This document shows, one piece after another, positions 21,771-34,464 of a stretch of DNA of 64,000 nucleotides. Position 1 is the first letter of the stretch; each line of letters starts with the position of its first letter. Made by a program: the position numbers and the translations under genes. Origin of the DNA: Copromyces sp. CBS 386.78 (Eukaryota; Ascomycota; Sordariomycetes; Sordariales; Sordariaceae); assembly GCA_030685235.1 (NCBI GenBank), contig MU839117.1, positions 248,001 through 312,000 of the forward strand, written 5' to 3'. Under the pieces are notes generated by a model. The model was not told the DNA's origin and did not search any database. It worked only from the letters and a program-made list of their open reading frames with translations.

Positions 21771-24700
21771 TAAAACGACGCCGAAACCGGAAACGCCGAT
21801 TTCTGGTTAGGAAGTGCTCCAAAACGAAAACCGACAACGGCAATCGATTCAGGAAGGTCATTTACCCCCTCTGCGATATCCTACGACGACCGCAACGATA
21901 GCGTTAAACCGTCGCTACCGATAACGATTAATAGAGGTGCGAGTAGGCTCGAAAATAATATTTACAACCCCTTCGGAAGTATTTTAGAATATAACGACCT
22001 CGATATTATATTTACTATAAAAACTTCGGAAAAGATAGAGGAAGATAATAAAATTATAAAGAGATTTATTATTATAGTAAATAAGATTACGGACTATATT
22101 GCCGTATCGACTAACGACCGTCGCTAAGTTCGAAAGTTCCTTTTCGAATTCGCGAAAATTTTTATAAAGAAAAGTGGGTTTAAAATATTTGAAGTAAATA
22201 AGGCCGCCGAAGCCTAGTTTATTATTAAGAAGGATATCGACGATTTAAAGAAATTTATTTTAAAGGAAATAAAGAAAGATATTTAAGAAGCGCCGAAGAA
22301 ATAAATTAATATTATTTAAAAGTCGCTAAATAAAATTAGCACTACCTTCTACTATTTACCTACTATTATTATTAAGAAATTTATCCTTTCTAATTACAAA
22401 CGCTAGTTTATCATTAAGGGGGCCTAAATTACCGCCGAATTTACTATATATTCGAATAATAATATAAAATAAGCCGTCGAAAGCGTTTTGAAAGAGAGTT
22501 TATATAAAGTAATTTACGTAGCTATTAGGATAATAACGAGTAGAGATTACGTAATTATTTTCAATAAACTAATTAAAGATTAGTATTAGAAATATTAAGT
22601 TTAAACTAAAACGGTCTTTAGAAAAGAGGCCGTTATATCTTTAAATATTATAGCCGTTTTAATTAAAGGAGTCTTATAAGTTAGTATTAATATAAAATAA
22701 TTCGAATTAATTATATAAAAAATAAGAGCGAAGAATAAGGAAGCGGAAATTATTCGGGCTAAATTTTAAAAGAGACGTAAAGGGGAGGAGAGAAGAATAT
22801 TTTTAATAGAAGTTACAACTATAAAGGCTATAATCTTCCTCTAAAAGAATTTTTTCTTTTAAAATAGTAATATATATATATATAAACCGTTCTAAACTAT
22901 AGCTTCTACTTAATAGTATTTTAAATATTAATATTTTAAATATACAGCGAAATTCTATCGTTAGAAGGACGCTTATAATTATTATAATAAAATTAAATAT
23001 AAAGGGCCGCGTATAGGAGAAGAGAATTACCCTTCGAACGAAGATAATTCTTTAATTTTTTATAAATTATATAGGAAATTAGGGTATTTCGCCTTTAATA
23101 AGAAGAAGTACCCATTTATAAAAGTAATTTATACGAAGGTATTTATTAACTACGCCGAAAGGCTTTATAGCTTTATTATTTATAAAAGACTAGTTAAACT
23201 AATATTAGAACCGATAATAGAATTGGAAGAAGATATTATAATCCCCGACGCCCCCCTTAATTCCTATTTAATTATAACTTTAAAAAAATTATTTATAAGA
23301 AGAGGAAAAAGAAACTACTTTAAAAAGATTAAGGGCGGCTTTCGGTTAAAATTTGTAAATATAGGCCTAATAAATATTTATACCTATTCTTAGAATATAA
23401 ATAATTATACTTATATTAATTTTATTATTATTACGCCTTCGATTACTACTATTATTTCTAAAGAAATAATACCCCTTTAACTTATTATTAAATTAGAAGG
23501 AAGCTTCTTATAAAGTAATTAATAATCTAATTAAAAATATTCTATTAGAATATAAGGAAATCGTACGAGAGAGGGAAAACGTTATTCGAATAGGAGGAGA
23601 CTTATAATATTATAGTAATTTAAGAGTTGGATAGAAATTTGAATAGGGATATTTATTAGCCGAAGGGTAGTAGATATTATAGTATCGATTATTTAAAGAA
23701 GGGTAAAATAGTAATTTATGTAAATAAGAAGTAGAATTTAAAAGATTTAAATTTCCGAATTAAGAAGGATTAGGCTATAATAATATTAAAGAATTTACGA
23801 AAATTAATAACCGTTTACTTTATTTATTCCCCTATTTTCTTTTAAAATACGCTAGAATATTAATAGGGGTTTCCCCTCTTCGAATTTTTTGAAGAGAGAC
23901 CCCCGGCCAATTAATATATAGCTGTAAGGGATTATAACTTTTATTACCCCAATTAGAATTTAAAAAATAAAATTAATTTAAACGTTATAAAGTTATTTAC
24001 GTAAATACGGCGATAGAAGTTTAATTTTATTACCTCCTATAGGGAATTAACAAAATTTAAAAATACGATTAGAAGAGAGAAAAATAAAATAATCGATTAT
24101 ATATAAATTTTATAGGGTATCGAGGCCGAATATTAGGGAATATAACGGTACGGGCAAACGGGTTCGGATTATTACCCTTAAGAAGTTTAAATTTAAATAG
24201 GAAAAAGAAATAAGAAAGTAGAAATAGCGGAAAAGTTTAATTAGAGTTTAATAAATGTAGAAAAGGTATAAAAGGCGGTAAAAAAAAAAATATCGATCCT
24301 AAAGGGGATTAAAATAGTAGAAGAATTCGAATTAAAATTTAATAAATTCGATAGCGAATTTGTTAATATTATAAAGGAATTCGTCTTATATTAAAAGAAA
24401 GGTCGGGGAAAATAAATAGATTAGTAGAATTTAAAGTATAAAATAGTAATAAAGGAGGTATAGCGGAAATAGTAGGTTTAATTTAAGAATTAAACGCTTT
24501 CAAATTAAAAAGAATTTGTAGAGGTAATAATAATAAAAAAGAAATTTATTGCGAAGATTTAGAGAGTGAAATAGTACGACTATATTGTAAGTATATTAAA
24601 AAACCCGAATAAATTTTAATTATTAGAGAAGTAAATTAGAATACGAAATTATTATTTAATAAATCCGCCAAAATTACTACCCTTTAAATAAAATAAACGG

Positions 24701-27700
24701 ACGAATGAAGTTAAAGATTATAGTAGTAAAGTAAATATTTTTATTAATTATTTTTTCCCGAAAATAGAAGTCCTAATAGGCTATTTATTAAATTAGATTT
24801 AATTATTAAACGGTAATACCTTAGTACTTATTAATAATTTAGTTACTAAGGAAGATATTTAAAAAGTCCTTTCGAAGATAGCGCCTAATAAAGTACTAAA
24901 TATTAATTAATTTTTAAATAAGTTTTTAAAGATATATAGGGAATTATTTAGGTAGGCGATAGCGGTTTTCGCTATAGCAAGCCTCCGGTTTAAATATTTC
25001 TCCTAACGGTTTAAGAATACGAAAGTAATTATTTTTAAAAAATTTGGAAAAAGCGCTGAATAATAAAAATTAGTTGGGGTATAGTAATTTATATCGCTTT
25101 TAAATAACGTTAGAAAAATTTTCGAGGCCTTTATAATTAAGAGGTTAATATAAGTAGTAGAAGAATATAATTTCTTCCCGGAAGGCTAAATAGGTAACCG
25201 AGTAGGCTATTTAACCGAATTTGCCGTCCGAATAGTTACCGACGCGGTCTATATAATATAGAAATTTAAAGCCGTAATATCTTTTATACTCTTCGACCTA
25301 AAGGGCGTATTCGATAGAGTTAATTATAAGTAGCTCTTGTATATACTATAAGAAATATAATTCCCGAAATAGATCCTCTAATAAATTAATAGTTTTATTA
25401 TTAAAAGAAAAGGTTCTCTTTTCTTCGACGATAAAATTTTTTAACTTTATAATATTATAATAGGTATACTATAAAGCTCTTCCTTTTTATTAATTTTTTT
25501 TATTCTCTTTATTATTTTATTATATTATAAGTTAACTATTATTTAAAATGTAATTACCGTCGGCTTCGCCGATAATATTAATATTATTATAGTAATTAAG
25601 ATTATTAAGGAAAATGGTTAGACATTTTAAATAGTATAAGATATTTATTCGGGTTGGGTAATTGAGAGAGGGATAGAGTTCGAAGTAAGTAAAATAGAAT
25701 TTATATATTTTATACGGACGAAGGAATTAAAAATAGAAATTCTTTAAATTAGAGGAGTTATATTTAAATTAACAGAATCGATTAAATTCCTTAGGGTTTA
25801 ATTAAATTAGAAATTTAATTATTGAATATATATAGAGGTAGTAAAAAAGAAAATAATTACGTAGACGAATATATTAATACGATTAGTAGTAAAATTTTAG
25901 GGTTATTCTTTTATACAAATAAAGGAAATTTATATTAAATATATTTAAAATATAATTATATATAGAATATTAGCCTTCTATTAGCCGACCGAAATTTATA
26001 GTAAATTACGAAGGATAGCGATTAAGTTAGCTAAATATTAAATTAAATATTTAAAAATTATTACTAGGGCGTATAAAATTATATTAATAAAGAATTTAAA
26101 AACGGAAATTTTTTATCTATTATTCGACCTCTATTTTAATAAGCGGGTTAGGGCCTTCGAAGAAAGGTTCGCCCGTACGAATTAAATAGGGTTCGTCCGA
26201 AGGATTATAATTTAGGTAATTAACTATATTTAAATAAAGAAAGTAAAAAGTCGGCTACCCGCCGATAAATTAGAAAACAGTATTACTAAAACTAGGTAAG
26301 CTAAAGAATAAATATTAATAGAAAAATTTCTAGCAATCGTAGTAAGTCCACCCCTAATAACGGGGGTATAGCCGCCCCTATTATAAATATTAAAGCTAAT
26401 TACTATAAATTATAAAGAGTAATTAAAAGAAATAATAATAAGAAAATAAATATCGCACTATAATTATTAATTAATAGCAATAATAATTAAATTAAATTAA
26501 CGGTATAAATTTATTATCGCTAATTTTAACCCGAAATTTAATAATAATACTATAAAACAATATATAATTAGTACAAAACGAAAAAAGAAGGAAGCTTAAT
26601 AACTAGAAGATAACGACGAATAATACTTATTATTTAAAGCGAAGAATTCCCTTTTTACCTAAGTAAAGACGGAAGTTATAAACTTCTAATCTTTCCTCTT
26701 CTAAAAGAAAATCCCGGATATTATAACGCTAATTTATTTTTACAATATAAATAAAAAAAAATTTCGCGTATATTATTTTAAATTATTTACAAATAGCCGA
26801 CTATTAAATAATAGTAATCGATTAACTATAAACGAAGGAAGAATTCTAAATTTATTTAAACAATAAAACCCAAATTAAAAGAATTTTTTTATAAATATTA
26901 CAACTTAATAAACTAAACGAATACCATTTAATAATCGAATTAAAGGGAGAATAATATAATAAATTCGCGCGGTATTCGTAAATACGTTTAATTATAATAC
27001 TGAAATAAAAGAATATAAAAAAGACGGGAGGAGGAGGAATTAAATTGCACTAATTATAATAGTTATTTAACTACGAAAGCGGTACTAAAGTAATTAATTA
27101 ATATTCTTCGCGGGCGAGGAATTTACAAAATATATTAAATATTAATTCTTAATTCCTAATAATTTCGTAGCGCTATTAAACCTAATTTTCATTAATTAAA
27201 GGGGGACCGATAGGGCTATTAATTATTATCGGGGAAATAATATTAATATTTCTTCTGTTAGAATTAAAAACGGGAATAATAGGACAATCGGCCAAGAATA
27301 TTTCGCAATATCCTTTATACTAGTAATTTTCAACCTTTATATTCTAATAGCGAAGAAGGATATTAGGGTTATATAAAAAGCCGTTTACAATTAAGCGTTT
27401 ATATACGTCTTTAAAGAAATTAATATAAATATTATAGAAATAACGAATTAAGGGACTAATATTATTTTAAGAGCGGAATAAAATAATAACCGTAATTTAA
27501 ACGGCGTTACATTTATTATCATAATTTAACAGAGTATTTAATATATATTTTATATTAGTAAGGGGATAAATAATATTCTATTTGCCAGCGTTTCGAAGAA
27601 TATTAGAGAAGAAAACGAAAAGAAAACCGCGGGAGGAAATTTATTTTTAATATTAATATAATAAATATATTCTATAAAGAGCGTATAGAACGTAATTATA

Positions 27701-28546
27701 TTAAAGGACGGGGTATTGTAAATATAATTAGTAAATTTTAAATTATAGTAAAAATATAGAATATAATAAATAACGTTAATTAACGTAATTAACAGAAAGA
27801 AGGGGAGGTAAGTATAAAAATAAGAAGGATTTACTAGTTAAGAAGAAAATTAAAGGTAGGGTTAGAAAATAATATTTAAATAAAGGTTTAGAATTTGAGC
27901 GTTAGGGAGGAAGGGGGCGTAAGGGAATAAACGAATTTAAGAGATAGGGAATTTATTATACGGACGAAATCGACGTTACGCTTAGTAGTATTATAATTAA
28001 TACGAATTACGAAATTTAAGAGGTTAGAAAGGTAGCCGGAAAGACGGTTAGGAGTACGGTTAGTAGAAGAGGACATTATTTTAAAAGTTAATTAAATAGG
28101 GAAAAAAAGAAAATTTAAAAGATAGCGGCGGGGAGGAGTTCTTATATAGAGGGAAAGGAAAGGCCTTTATACTTATAAAAATTTTAGTAGAATTATAAGA
28201 ATTTAAAGGATAATAACGAGGCGGGAATAAGGGTAAACGATAAGGAAGGGACGATTACTATAGGTAGTTTAGGAGGAAGGAGCGGCGTACGAAAGCAATA
28301 TTTCGATTGTTTTAATATTAGATCGAAGGCGGTAGAGGGGAAGTAATTTATTTATTGAGGCGGTAAATAAGTACCGTTATAAATAGAATTGAAATAGAGT
28401 AGGCGCGATTTATTCGCGACCGAAAGGAGTTGGCGGTTTTTATCCGACAGCGCTTATCGCCGCACGGTTTCCTCTAGAGAACTAGGAGAAGTACCCCATG
28501 CTAATAAGGCGCTATCAATAAGTAGTATAGGGAATAAGACTATTAT
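21771..28546 (+). mobile_element. Tad1-like LINE retrotransposon, RIP-degraded (6.8 kb)
   Basis: Inserted into the pogo-type transposase gene. A 13-bp direct repeat, TATTCTATTCGTT, flanks it at about 21757-21769 and 28548-28560, the expected target duplication. The 5' end keeps a GC-richer stretch (21771-21920). A gag-like ORF1 relic follows, with a possible CCHC region near 22950-23130. The reverse transcriptase is at about 24880-25650. RNase H-like sequence may lie near 27200-27560. The 3' end is GC-richer again (28380-28530). The order ORF1, RT and possible RNase H, and the 6.8-kb size, fit Tad1-clade LINEs. Confidence 0.75.
24880..25650 (+). pseudogene. LINE reverse transcriptase domain remnant
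   Basis: Readable motifs in the plus strand: APNKVLNIN near 24887 (from APGPDG-type), SFILFDLKGVFDRVN at about 25281-25325 (motif A, L-FD-KGAFD-V), and GFADNINII near 25560 (motif C, FADD-like, second Asp changed to Asn). Stops interrupt the frame throughout. Confidence 0.75.
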
Positions 28547-28559
28547 TATTCTATTCGTT

Positions 28560-29140
28560 CTTTAATTTAATACTATACTATTATTTAATTTTTCTATACT
28601 TTTTAAAAACTTTAACAATAATATTATAATTCTAAGCGGTCTTATAAACCCAAACTAACGACGTAATTTTAATAGATTTCGCCTCCTTAAACCGGGCTAT
28701 ATAAAGTTGTGCCTATTATTTCGAAACCGATATTTTACGGCTATTACTCTTTATAATCCATTCTACGGCACGGCGAATCTTACAAATACTAATCTCGATA
28801 CCTATCTCAATATTAATTAACTTATTTATTTAATAGGGAATATTATATATTATACGTATTAATAGAGACTTAAGTATTAAACTAAATATATAACGTAAAA
28901 TCTTTACTGCCTATTAGCTTTATATTACCTCCGCTATTTTCTACCCTAGTATAATACCTATTATATCGGCTATAGGCCGCATAATACGGAGTTCGCTATA
29001 CCTTCGTTATAGCCGCGAGACTCTTATATTACCCTATTTAATAAATTTCGACGGCGAACTTTATTCGCTCCTCCTTCGAAAGCGCGTTAAATACTTCGTC
29101 GGATATATTTCGAAGTATTATACCTTCCTCTATACTATTA
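28560..29140 (-). pseudogene. pogo/Fot1 transposase, N-terminal helix-turn-helix part (RIP-degraded)
   Basis: The minus strand around 29085-29041 reads SKEERIKFAVEIY, then a segment ending YKSLAAITK, the pattern of the N-terminal psq-type HTH of pogo/Fot1 transposases (EERI-LAIEAY-GQYKS-AAAK). It is followed by VENSGGNIKLIGSKD, matching the start of the second HTH. Stops interrupt it. The frame runs into the LINE insertion near 28546. Confidence 0.6.
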
Positions 29141-29550
29141 GAATTGTATAGAAATAATAAGAGTATATTAATAGGGATAGTAATACTATATAACGATAGA
29201 GGTGGATTAATACTAAAGAGGTATAATAAGGGAAGATTTATTCGAATTATAAAATTATAGTAAATTTAGCTGCTATAGCTTAATACCTCTTTAAGTGAGG
29301 GGGTGGTATATAGAACGTATATGCATATAAACTAGGTGACATTACTTTACTAGTAAATTTTATAAGGGTTCTATATACCCTTTTTTTTTGCGAATTGATT
29401 GTATTTTGCGATTTATGCTACCAGACCAATGGCTGCGCCATTGGTCTGTGAGGCGCTTTGAGCCTAGACGAGTAGTGCCACAAAGCAACGTTAGGATAAA
29501 GTGCCCCTTCAAAACACATGCAAGCTAGCCTGTCCAGTTGTGTAGAGGTA

Positions 29551-30186
29551 CCGCTTCGACTCACTCGATTTGGTTTTACTCAAATAGGTATAGGGCCGGG
29601 ACCATCTAGCAGAAGCAAAACCTAACAAGGGCTTCGACCAATCTATTAGTGAGCTGATACTAGGTAACAACTGATCGTAGGTTTGCTAACGTAATTATTT
29701 GTATTAGGGGAATTCTGGGCAGATGCCCGGATAACCCGCTCTATCTTGGCATGCGCTCATCTGAGCGGTCCATACTATATAAGAGTGCTCCCCAGTCAAC
29801 CTCCGTCAAGGTTGACTGGATCATTAATTCATATTATATTAACCTAACGTCTACTTTACTTACACTCTGTGAAGTCGTGTGCAAGGTCCTAGGTTAAGGC
29901 TCTCGTTAGTATTGCCTTACGCTTCCTTTAACAACACTATCGCCCATTGTTACGCATTGTCACTCTGTCCAATAACTAGTCGCACTCTTTATCTTTCATC
30001 ATCCTCATCATCTATAGCATCACTTGTGAAGACTCTCTTCGCGTAACAATTTGGTTCACTGGGGACAATCCTCTAACAATATTAGTAGTATTATCTGCAT
30101 GCCTTACTTCCCCGTATTAGGTTTTACTAATTTTGACCTTGGCGCAGCTTTAGTAAAACCAAATCTAATAAGTGAGGTGGAAGCGG
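29551..30186. mobile_element. MITE family D, copy 3, interrupted by LTR-like sequence
   Basis: The left end CCGCTTCGACTCACTCGATT and the reverse-complemented right end CCGCTTCCACCTCACTTATT match family D, with TA at 29549-29550 and 30187-30188. The other copies are 164-165 bp; this one is 636 bp because LTR-like DNA occupies roughly 29.7-30.1 kb. Confidence 0.6.
29700..30048 (+). mobile_element. Probable LTR of a retrotransposon remnant
   Basis: Starts TGTATTAGGGG and ends GCGTAACA (TG...CA), with a TATA-like ACTATATAAGAG near 29775. Immediately after it comes ATTTGGTTCACTGGGGAC, placed like a primer-binding site. No partner LTR or coding region is visible, and no target duplication was found. 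Confidence 0.4.
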
Positions 30187-30188
30187 TA

Positions 30189-32919
30189 GGCTAGGTACAC
30201 TGCATGACAAATAGACTTGTAGGGTGCCCCTGGTTGTAGTGGTTGTAGTGGTAGCGGCCTAGAGGTACTATAGGGCTACCTTCAACATCCTTCTATTCTC
30301 CTATTAGTGTATATACACGCCTAGAAGTAGTAGGTAGTTTCTTATAACAATGACGCTCTCCAAATTGTCAGCCCCTATCTTTTCCCCTGCGGATCCGCCC
30401 CGCTTTTCGGCTGCTACAGCGCAGCAAGGCCGCGGTCTTGGAACCTGCGGGTCTAAATAGTGTGACATTGTGATTGGTGGGGGTGGAGTGGATGTTAGTG
30501 ATGGCATGGAAATTCTTTCAACGGGAAATATAAGGAAAAGAAAGGAAAAAAAAATGAAAGAAACCTTAAAATTTCCGCCAAGATTTCAGCACGTGACCAG
30601 AAATGTGGAGTAATAATAATTTTTAAGTATAATCTGGGTACAAATGTGTTGATTTTGACCAATATCTTTAGAGTGTACTGAGCGGAGTTACCATCGGCGC
30701 GCGGACGTATTTCTAGTACGAACTAGCAATAGACTACCTCGTTTCGAACAGGAGGTATCATGAGGTTATTGCATGAGCTTTAGCGATTACAGCGTATTTA
30801 TTATTATGAGATTCGATTGATAGTTGGGGGGTGTACGGATTACTTTCACTAGTGGTAATTTCTAAATTTCTATATTTCTGAAAAATTCTAAAACAATCCT
30901 AAAATTTCGGAAATTAACTATCACTAGTAGATGTCCCCCATTTGGTCCCGCAAGGAATTCCAAGACTGCGATGGTCCGAGCGGAGGTAGCTGAGTGAATG
31001 AGACTACCTGGAAGGCTTCTAAGAGGCCTGGAATCTTACTCCCTCGCACTCGGCCGCAATCACCTTATTCTTCTTCCCTACCTACTCTAGTGTACACCTC
31101 TACCAACATTTAAAAGGTTAGGTAGCGCAGTGAAATAGCAAAGTGGCAATAACTTTAATCTTCATATAAAATATAGCCGCTTTTCTCACATTCAACCGCC
31201 CTAAATATTGTAAGCTGGCGGTACCAAGCTAGCAAATTAAATGCCTACAGAGGTGTACAGGCCGCTATCAGATATACATCATAGGGCATTGATTCCATCG
31301 TACACATTCAAGTACTCATCGTAGTGCGGAATTTCCTGCAGGAGCTGAAGTGGCCCCGACGGGACATCTAGTGTCTCTCCACTATTAGGCCGGCAAAGCG
31401 CCGTGATCCATCCATACTTGGCAGCCTGTAAGTAGATACGTACCGTCGGGGCCCGAGCCAAGGAGCCAGAGGTAGCGAACCTAAATTCACGTCGGCGGTC
31501 CTACGGCTACGAATCTCAGCGGCCTGGTCCTGATTCTGTGAAAACGGGCAGTTTTTGATACAGGTAACAACAGGACATTCCAACGAGTTCCAGTTTCGGG
31601 TTGGGCGCCCTCCACATGAGCAGCAGTAGGATCCATCTACTACCCCGGATTTCCGTCGCGAACTCACGTAGCGATTCCATCCAGGACATGGCAGCAAGCA
31701 CCGCATGTGTCGTTGCAGGTGTTGTGGCGCGGAGTGACCCAAAAGGATAACACGCCCGTTTTGTCCGCCTCAGTCATACCCCAGGTATCTAGGTACCTAC
31801 ATCACTTGCACTTGCACTTGCACTTGCACTTGCCCTGACTTGTTCTGTTGTCTGTTTGACCCTCCTCGGTCCTTTGTAAACGAACCTCAAAGGTGTTCTC
31901 ACCTGTAAAGGTAGCGGGCCACTGAGAAGGAGCACTCCCGCACAGAGTACCTGGGCCTGAACTCGGGGTACTTCGCTTCCTGCTACGAACACCCGACCTC
32001 CACACCAGACAGGTACCTGCGCAGTAGACAGTATGGGTCCCTACCGTAGGTCCTCCAGATTTCCACTTCCACCAGAGGAACCTACCCACGTACACTACAC
32101 TACCTTGATCCAATTCCGTCTCCCCATTCCCGAGTCCCGGCATCCCAACTACTCCACGAGGGCCCGAGGGTCTCCTAGATCGAGGAGGTAGCAGGCTGGT
32201 TGGTCCAATCCTATTCTTGTGGTCTCCCGATTCCGGCTTCTTCGCCGTTTTACTGACGGACATCCTTTTGCCAACCAGCTGCGACCTACAGTCACAACAT
32301 CACCGACTGCCCTGACCATTTCGAGAGTCATCGCGCCTGTCTCGATAACTCCTTCTTTCGGCTTGCGCCCGCTCCGCCCGTCTAGCCGATTTTGCCTGAC
32401 AGTCCCGACTGCCTACCTCCTGTCGCTTGGTGACAGCCGCCGGCGCCGTTATTCACCTCGTCCAGCGATCCATTCGAGCCATCGCATCTCACGGTGGCGC
32501 TTGCACCTTGATCGACGCGCAGTGCCCACTTGCGAACCGCGAACCTGATTCCGACGAAGACTGCCCGGTCCCGACCGAACCTTGAGCGCCCGCTCCGACG
32601 TCTCGACGGCTTCAATTGCACGACATCACGTTCTTGGTGGATACAGTGGAAAGGGCCGTACTTCCCTGCCGGTCAACCTCGACTCTTTACTCCTCGACAC
32701 TGATGCTTCACCATGTTTGAACTGCGACCAGCTTGCGCCTTCGACACAAGAACATCGACTATCACGGCTGTATCGTCGCGGCATCGGTAAAGAGGAGGAG
32801 GTGCCGCCTGTCCCCCCAAAAAAAACCCCAACACATGACCCATCTCTCTAGCTTGTCCTGGTTCTTCTCAACTCGTTCTTGACCCTGGACGCCTCCTTGG
32901 CCCGGCAGACACCGGAGAG
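30189..32919. other. Intergenic region before the F-box gene
   Basis: Contains the family C MITE (31093-31257), a five-copy hexanucleotide repeat (CACTTG, 31804-31833) and, from about 32.2 kb, pyrimidine-rich sequence probably belonging to the F-box gene leader. Frames on the minus strand at 31260-31742 have no recognisable domain. Confidence 0.45.
31093..31257. mobile_element. MITE family C, copy 2 (165 bp)
   Basis: TIRs begin TACACCTCTAC on the left and TACACCTCTGTAG on the reverse complement of the right; GGCGGTACC and GCTAGCAAATTAAATG on the right match copy 1 at 8135-8290. Confidence 0.7.
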
Positions 32920-34464
32920 ATGGATCCTCTACACATCACCGAGTTTGGTTCGGAGAGATACCTGGACAAGATCAATCGGCCGCAGACAAGCGCTACGCAA
33001 CCATCTTCCACTGTCGCACCGCCCTCACAGTTCCTTCTCCCTTTACGAGGTGCCCACCATCCTGAAGCCGAAGATGCAGCAACCACGAAGCGTTCCGAGA
33101 AGAAAGGATTCCTCAGTTTTCGAAAGTTCCACGCCAAGGCGCCGTCAAGCTCCAACTCGTTGGATCATGGCGAACGTCGCTTCTCGGCCACAGAGCCGTT
33201 GCCCCGGCAGAGCACCTCGTTCGATCGACAATTCCACTGTCTGCCTCCCGAGCTGCAAGTCGAGATCATTGCCTCACTCCCGCTCTCCGACATTCTCAAT
33301 TTGCGACTGGCATCACGGTCGCTACATGCTCTGATATCGCTCAATGAAGCTCCTATCGCACGCCATCATCTCGACCACCACGTCCCAGTTTATGCAAAAC
33401 GGCTATATCCGCCCCCTTCACCGTCGGCCCTAAATTTTCACTATCTCTGCGGGATATGGCACAGGCTCCATGTGGCTGCTAAGCTGTCTTATCTGATGTG
33501 TGAGTGGATATCGCGGGAACTGTTTCTCCGAAACACGGAAGAAAAAAAAAGGGCTTTTGCGCCCCAAAGGGAACGGATGCGAAGGCGTCTGATCCCCCTA
33601 CTATTCACCATTTTTCATTTTTTCGAGACCTATCGGGATCTTCACCTCAAATATCTCGCCCAAAATGACGGCAAGGGCCTTCTCAAAGAACCCTACACGA
33701 TTAACCCTATAGAGGCACAAATTATGAGCTTGTATGATGACAGGACCTTACTTCGAGTACACGAGGTATTTCCCCTGGTTATTTCCTCCTTCTGCCGGCG
33801 CCTTCGTCCGCCGTCGTATGTCGGTCGAGTTGAAAGGTCGATCAGGGGTTATATGAGGGACAAGCCGCCGGATGAGGTGCATGTTGCGATTTTGTGTATT
33901 GGGGGCCTCAGAGAGGTGGAAAGGATATGGGAGGTGAAAGGGTACAATACAAGGCGGGCGGCTGTGGATAACTGGTACAACTCCATCACACGCGACACGG
34001 CCGAGCAAGAACCTAAGAAAAGACGGGGTATGCTTGGCTTGAAACGCAAAAAGTCTTCCTTCACTATTGGAAAGAATCCGCTAGGAGACGCGGTGGCGGT
34101 GGCGGCCAATGCTCGGATTTCTGGAGACGTTGGTATGACAACCAGAGATCCGATGAGCAATCTCGTTTTCAACACTAGCCTATCTACTGGTAGGCCTATG
34201 GGGCCACTGGCCCGGGACCAACTGAAGCTGTTGCTTTCCGACCTCCCGATACTGCAAAAAATCTTTCTGGAAACCGCCGAGGCCCTGATTTTGGAACGGA
34301 AAATAGTTGAACGTGCCTCTGATATTAAGCGCAACGCTCAAATATTCACCGATCTGATCTGCGAAGACGGGTTTGAAGAAGAAGACCAGTGGTGGTATGG
34401 CACTATTGCCTCCGAGTCTGTACGACCCAATCTTGAGGCGATCGAGGAGGATGTCCTAGAATGA
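32920..34464 (+). CDS. F-box domain protein (514 aa)
   Basis: Intronless. Residues about 105-145 form an F-box (HCLPPELQVEIIASLPLSD, then ILNLRLASRSLHALI), the Skp1-binding motif of SCF ubiquitin ligase receptors. The N-terminal 100 residues are Ser/Pro/Lys-rich and probably disordered. The rest is an alpha-helical region without WD40, LRR or kelch repeats, including IFHFFETYRDLHLKYLAQ and HEVFPLVISSFCRRLRPP. A basic patch (KKRRGMLGLKRKKSS) near residue 375 could be a nuclear signal. The end is acidic. The function is presumably substrate recognition by an SCF complex, with unknown substrate. The ATG at 32920 is the first in frame after a pyrimidine-rich leader. Confidence 0.88.
   Translation: MDPLHITEFGSERYLDKINRPQTSATQPSSTVAPPSQFLLPLRGAHHPEAEDAATTKRSEKKGFLSFRKFHAKAPSSSNSLDHGERRFSATEPLPRQSTSFDRQFHCLPPELQVEIIASLPLSDILNLRLASRSLHALISLNEAPIARHHLDHHVPVYAKRLYPPPSPSALNFHYLCGIWHRLHVAAKLSYLMCEWISRELFLRNTEEKKRAFAPQRERMRRRLIPLLFTIFHFFETYRDLHLKYLAQNDGKGLLKEPYTINPIEAQIMSLYDDRTLLRVHEVFPLVISSFCRRLRPPSYVGRVERSIRGYMRDKPPDEVHVAILCIGGLREVERIWEVKGYNTRRAAVDNWYNSITRDTAEQEPKKRRGMLGLKRKKSSFTIGKNPLGDAVAVAANARISGDVGMTTRDPMSNLVFNTSLSTGRPMGPLARDQLKLLLSDLPILQKIFLETAEALILERKIVERASDIKRNAQIFTDLICEDGFEEEDQWWYGTIASESVRPNLEAIEEDVLE

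Larger units (their letters stand above)
19742..29472 (-). mobile_element. pogo/Fot1-type DNA transposon, RIP-degraded, split by a LINE
   Basis: TIRs of about 90 bp start CTCGTCTGGGC (left) and CTCGTCTAGGC (right, reverse complement), flanked by TA at 19740-19741 and 29473-29474. Both TIRs carry a 12-13-bp perfect stem with a 3-nt loop (19765-19777 with 19781-19793; 29422-29433 with 29437-29448). Transposase remnants on the minus strand lie at both sides of the inserted LINE: N-terminal part 29140-28560, catalytic and C-terminal part 21770-20000. Without the LINE the element would be about 2.9 kb, a normal pogo size. The interior is very AT-rich with many stops and no long ORF, as expected for RIP. 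Confidence 0.8.

Noticed and set aside
27888..28076. 62-codon open frame on the minus strand inside the AT-rich block
   Set aside because: It lies within the LINE defined by the 13-bp duplication and opposite to its coding strand; open frames arise by chance in RIP-mutated DNA.
19749..29465. Compensatory base pair (GGGC/GCCC versus AGGC/GCCT) as proof of selected RNA or DNA structure
   Set aside because: Both changes are G-to-A and C-to-T transitions, which RIP produces anyway; two ends of one element are too few to claim covariation.
31260..31742. Overlapping minus-strand frames next to MITE C copy 2
   Set aside because: Frames disagree with each other, no family motif is visible, and splicing them gives no coherent protein.
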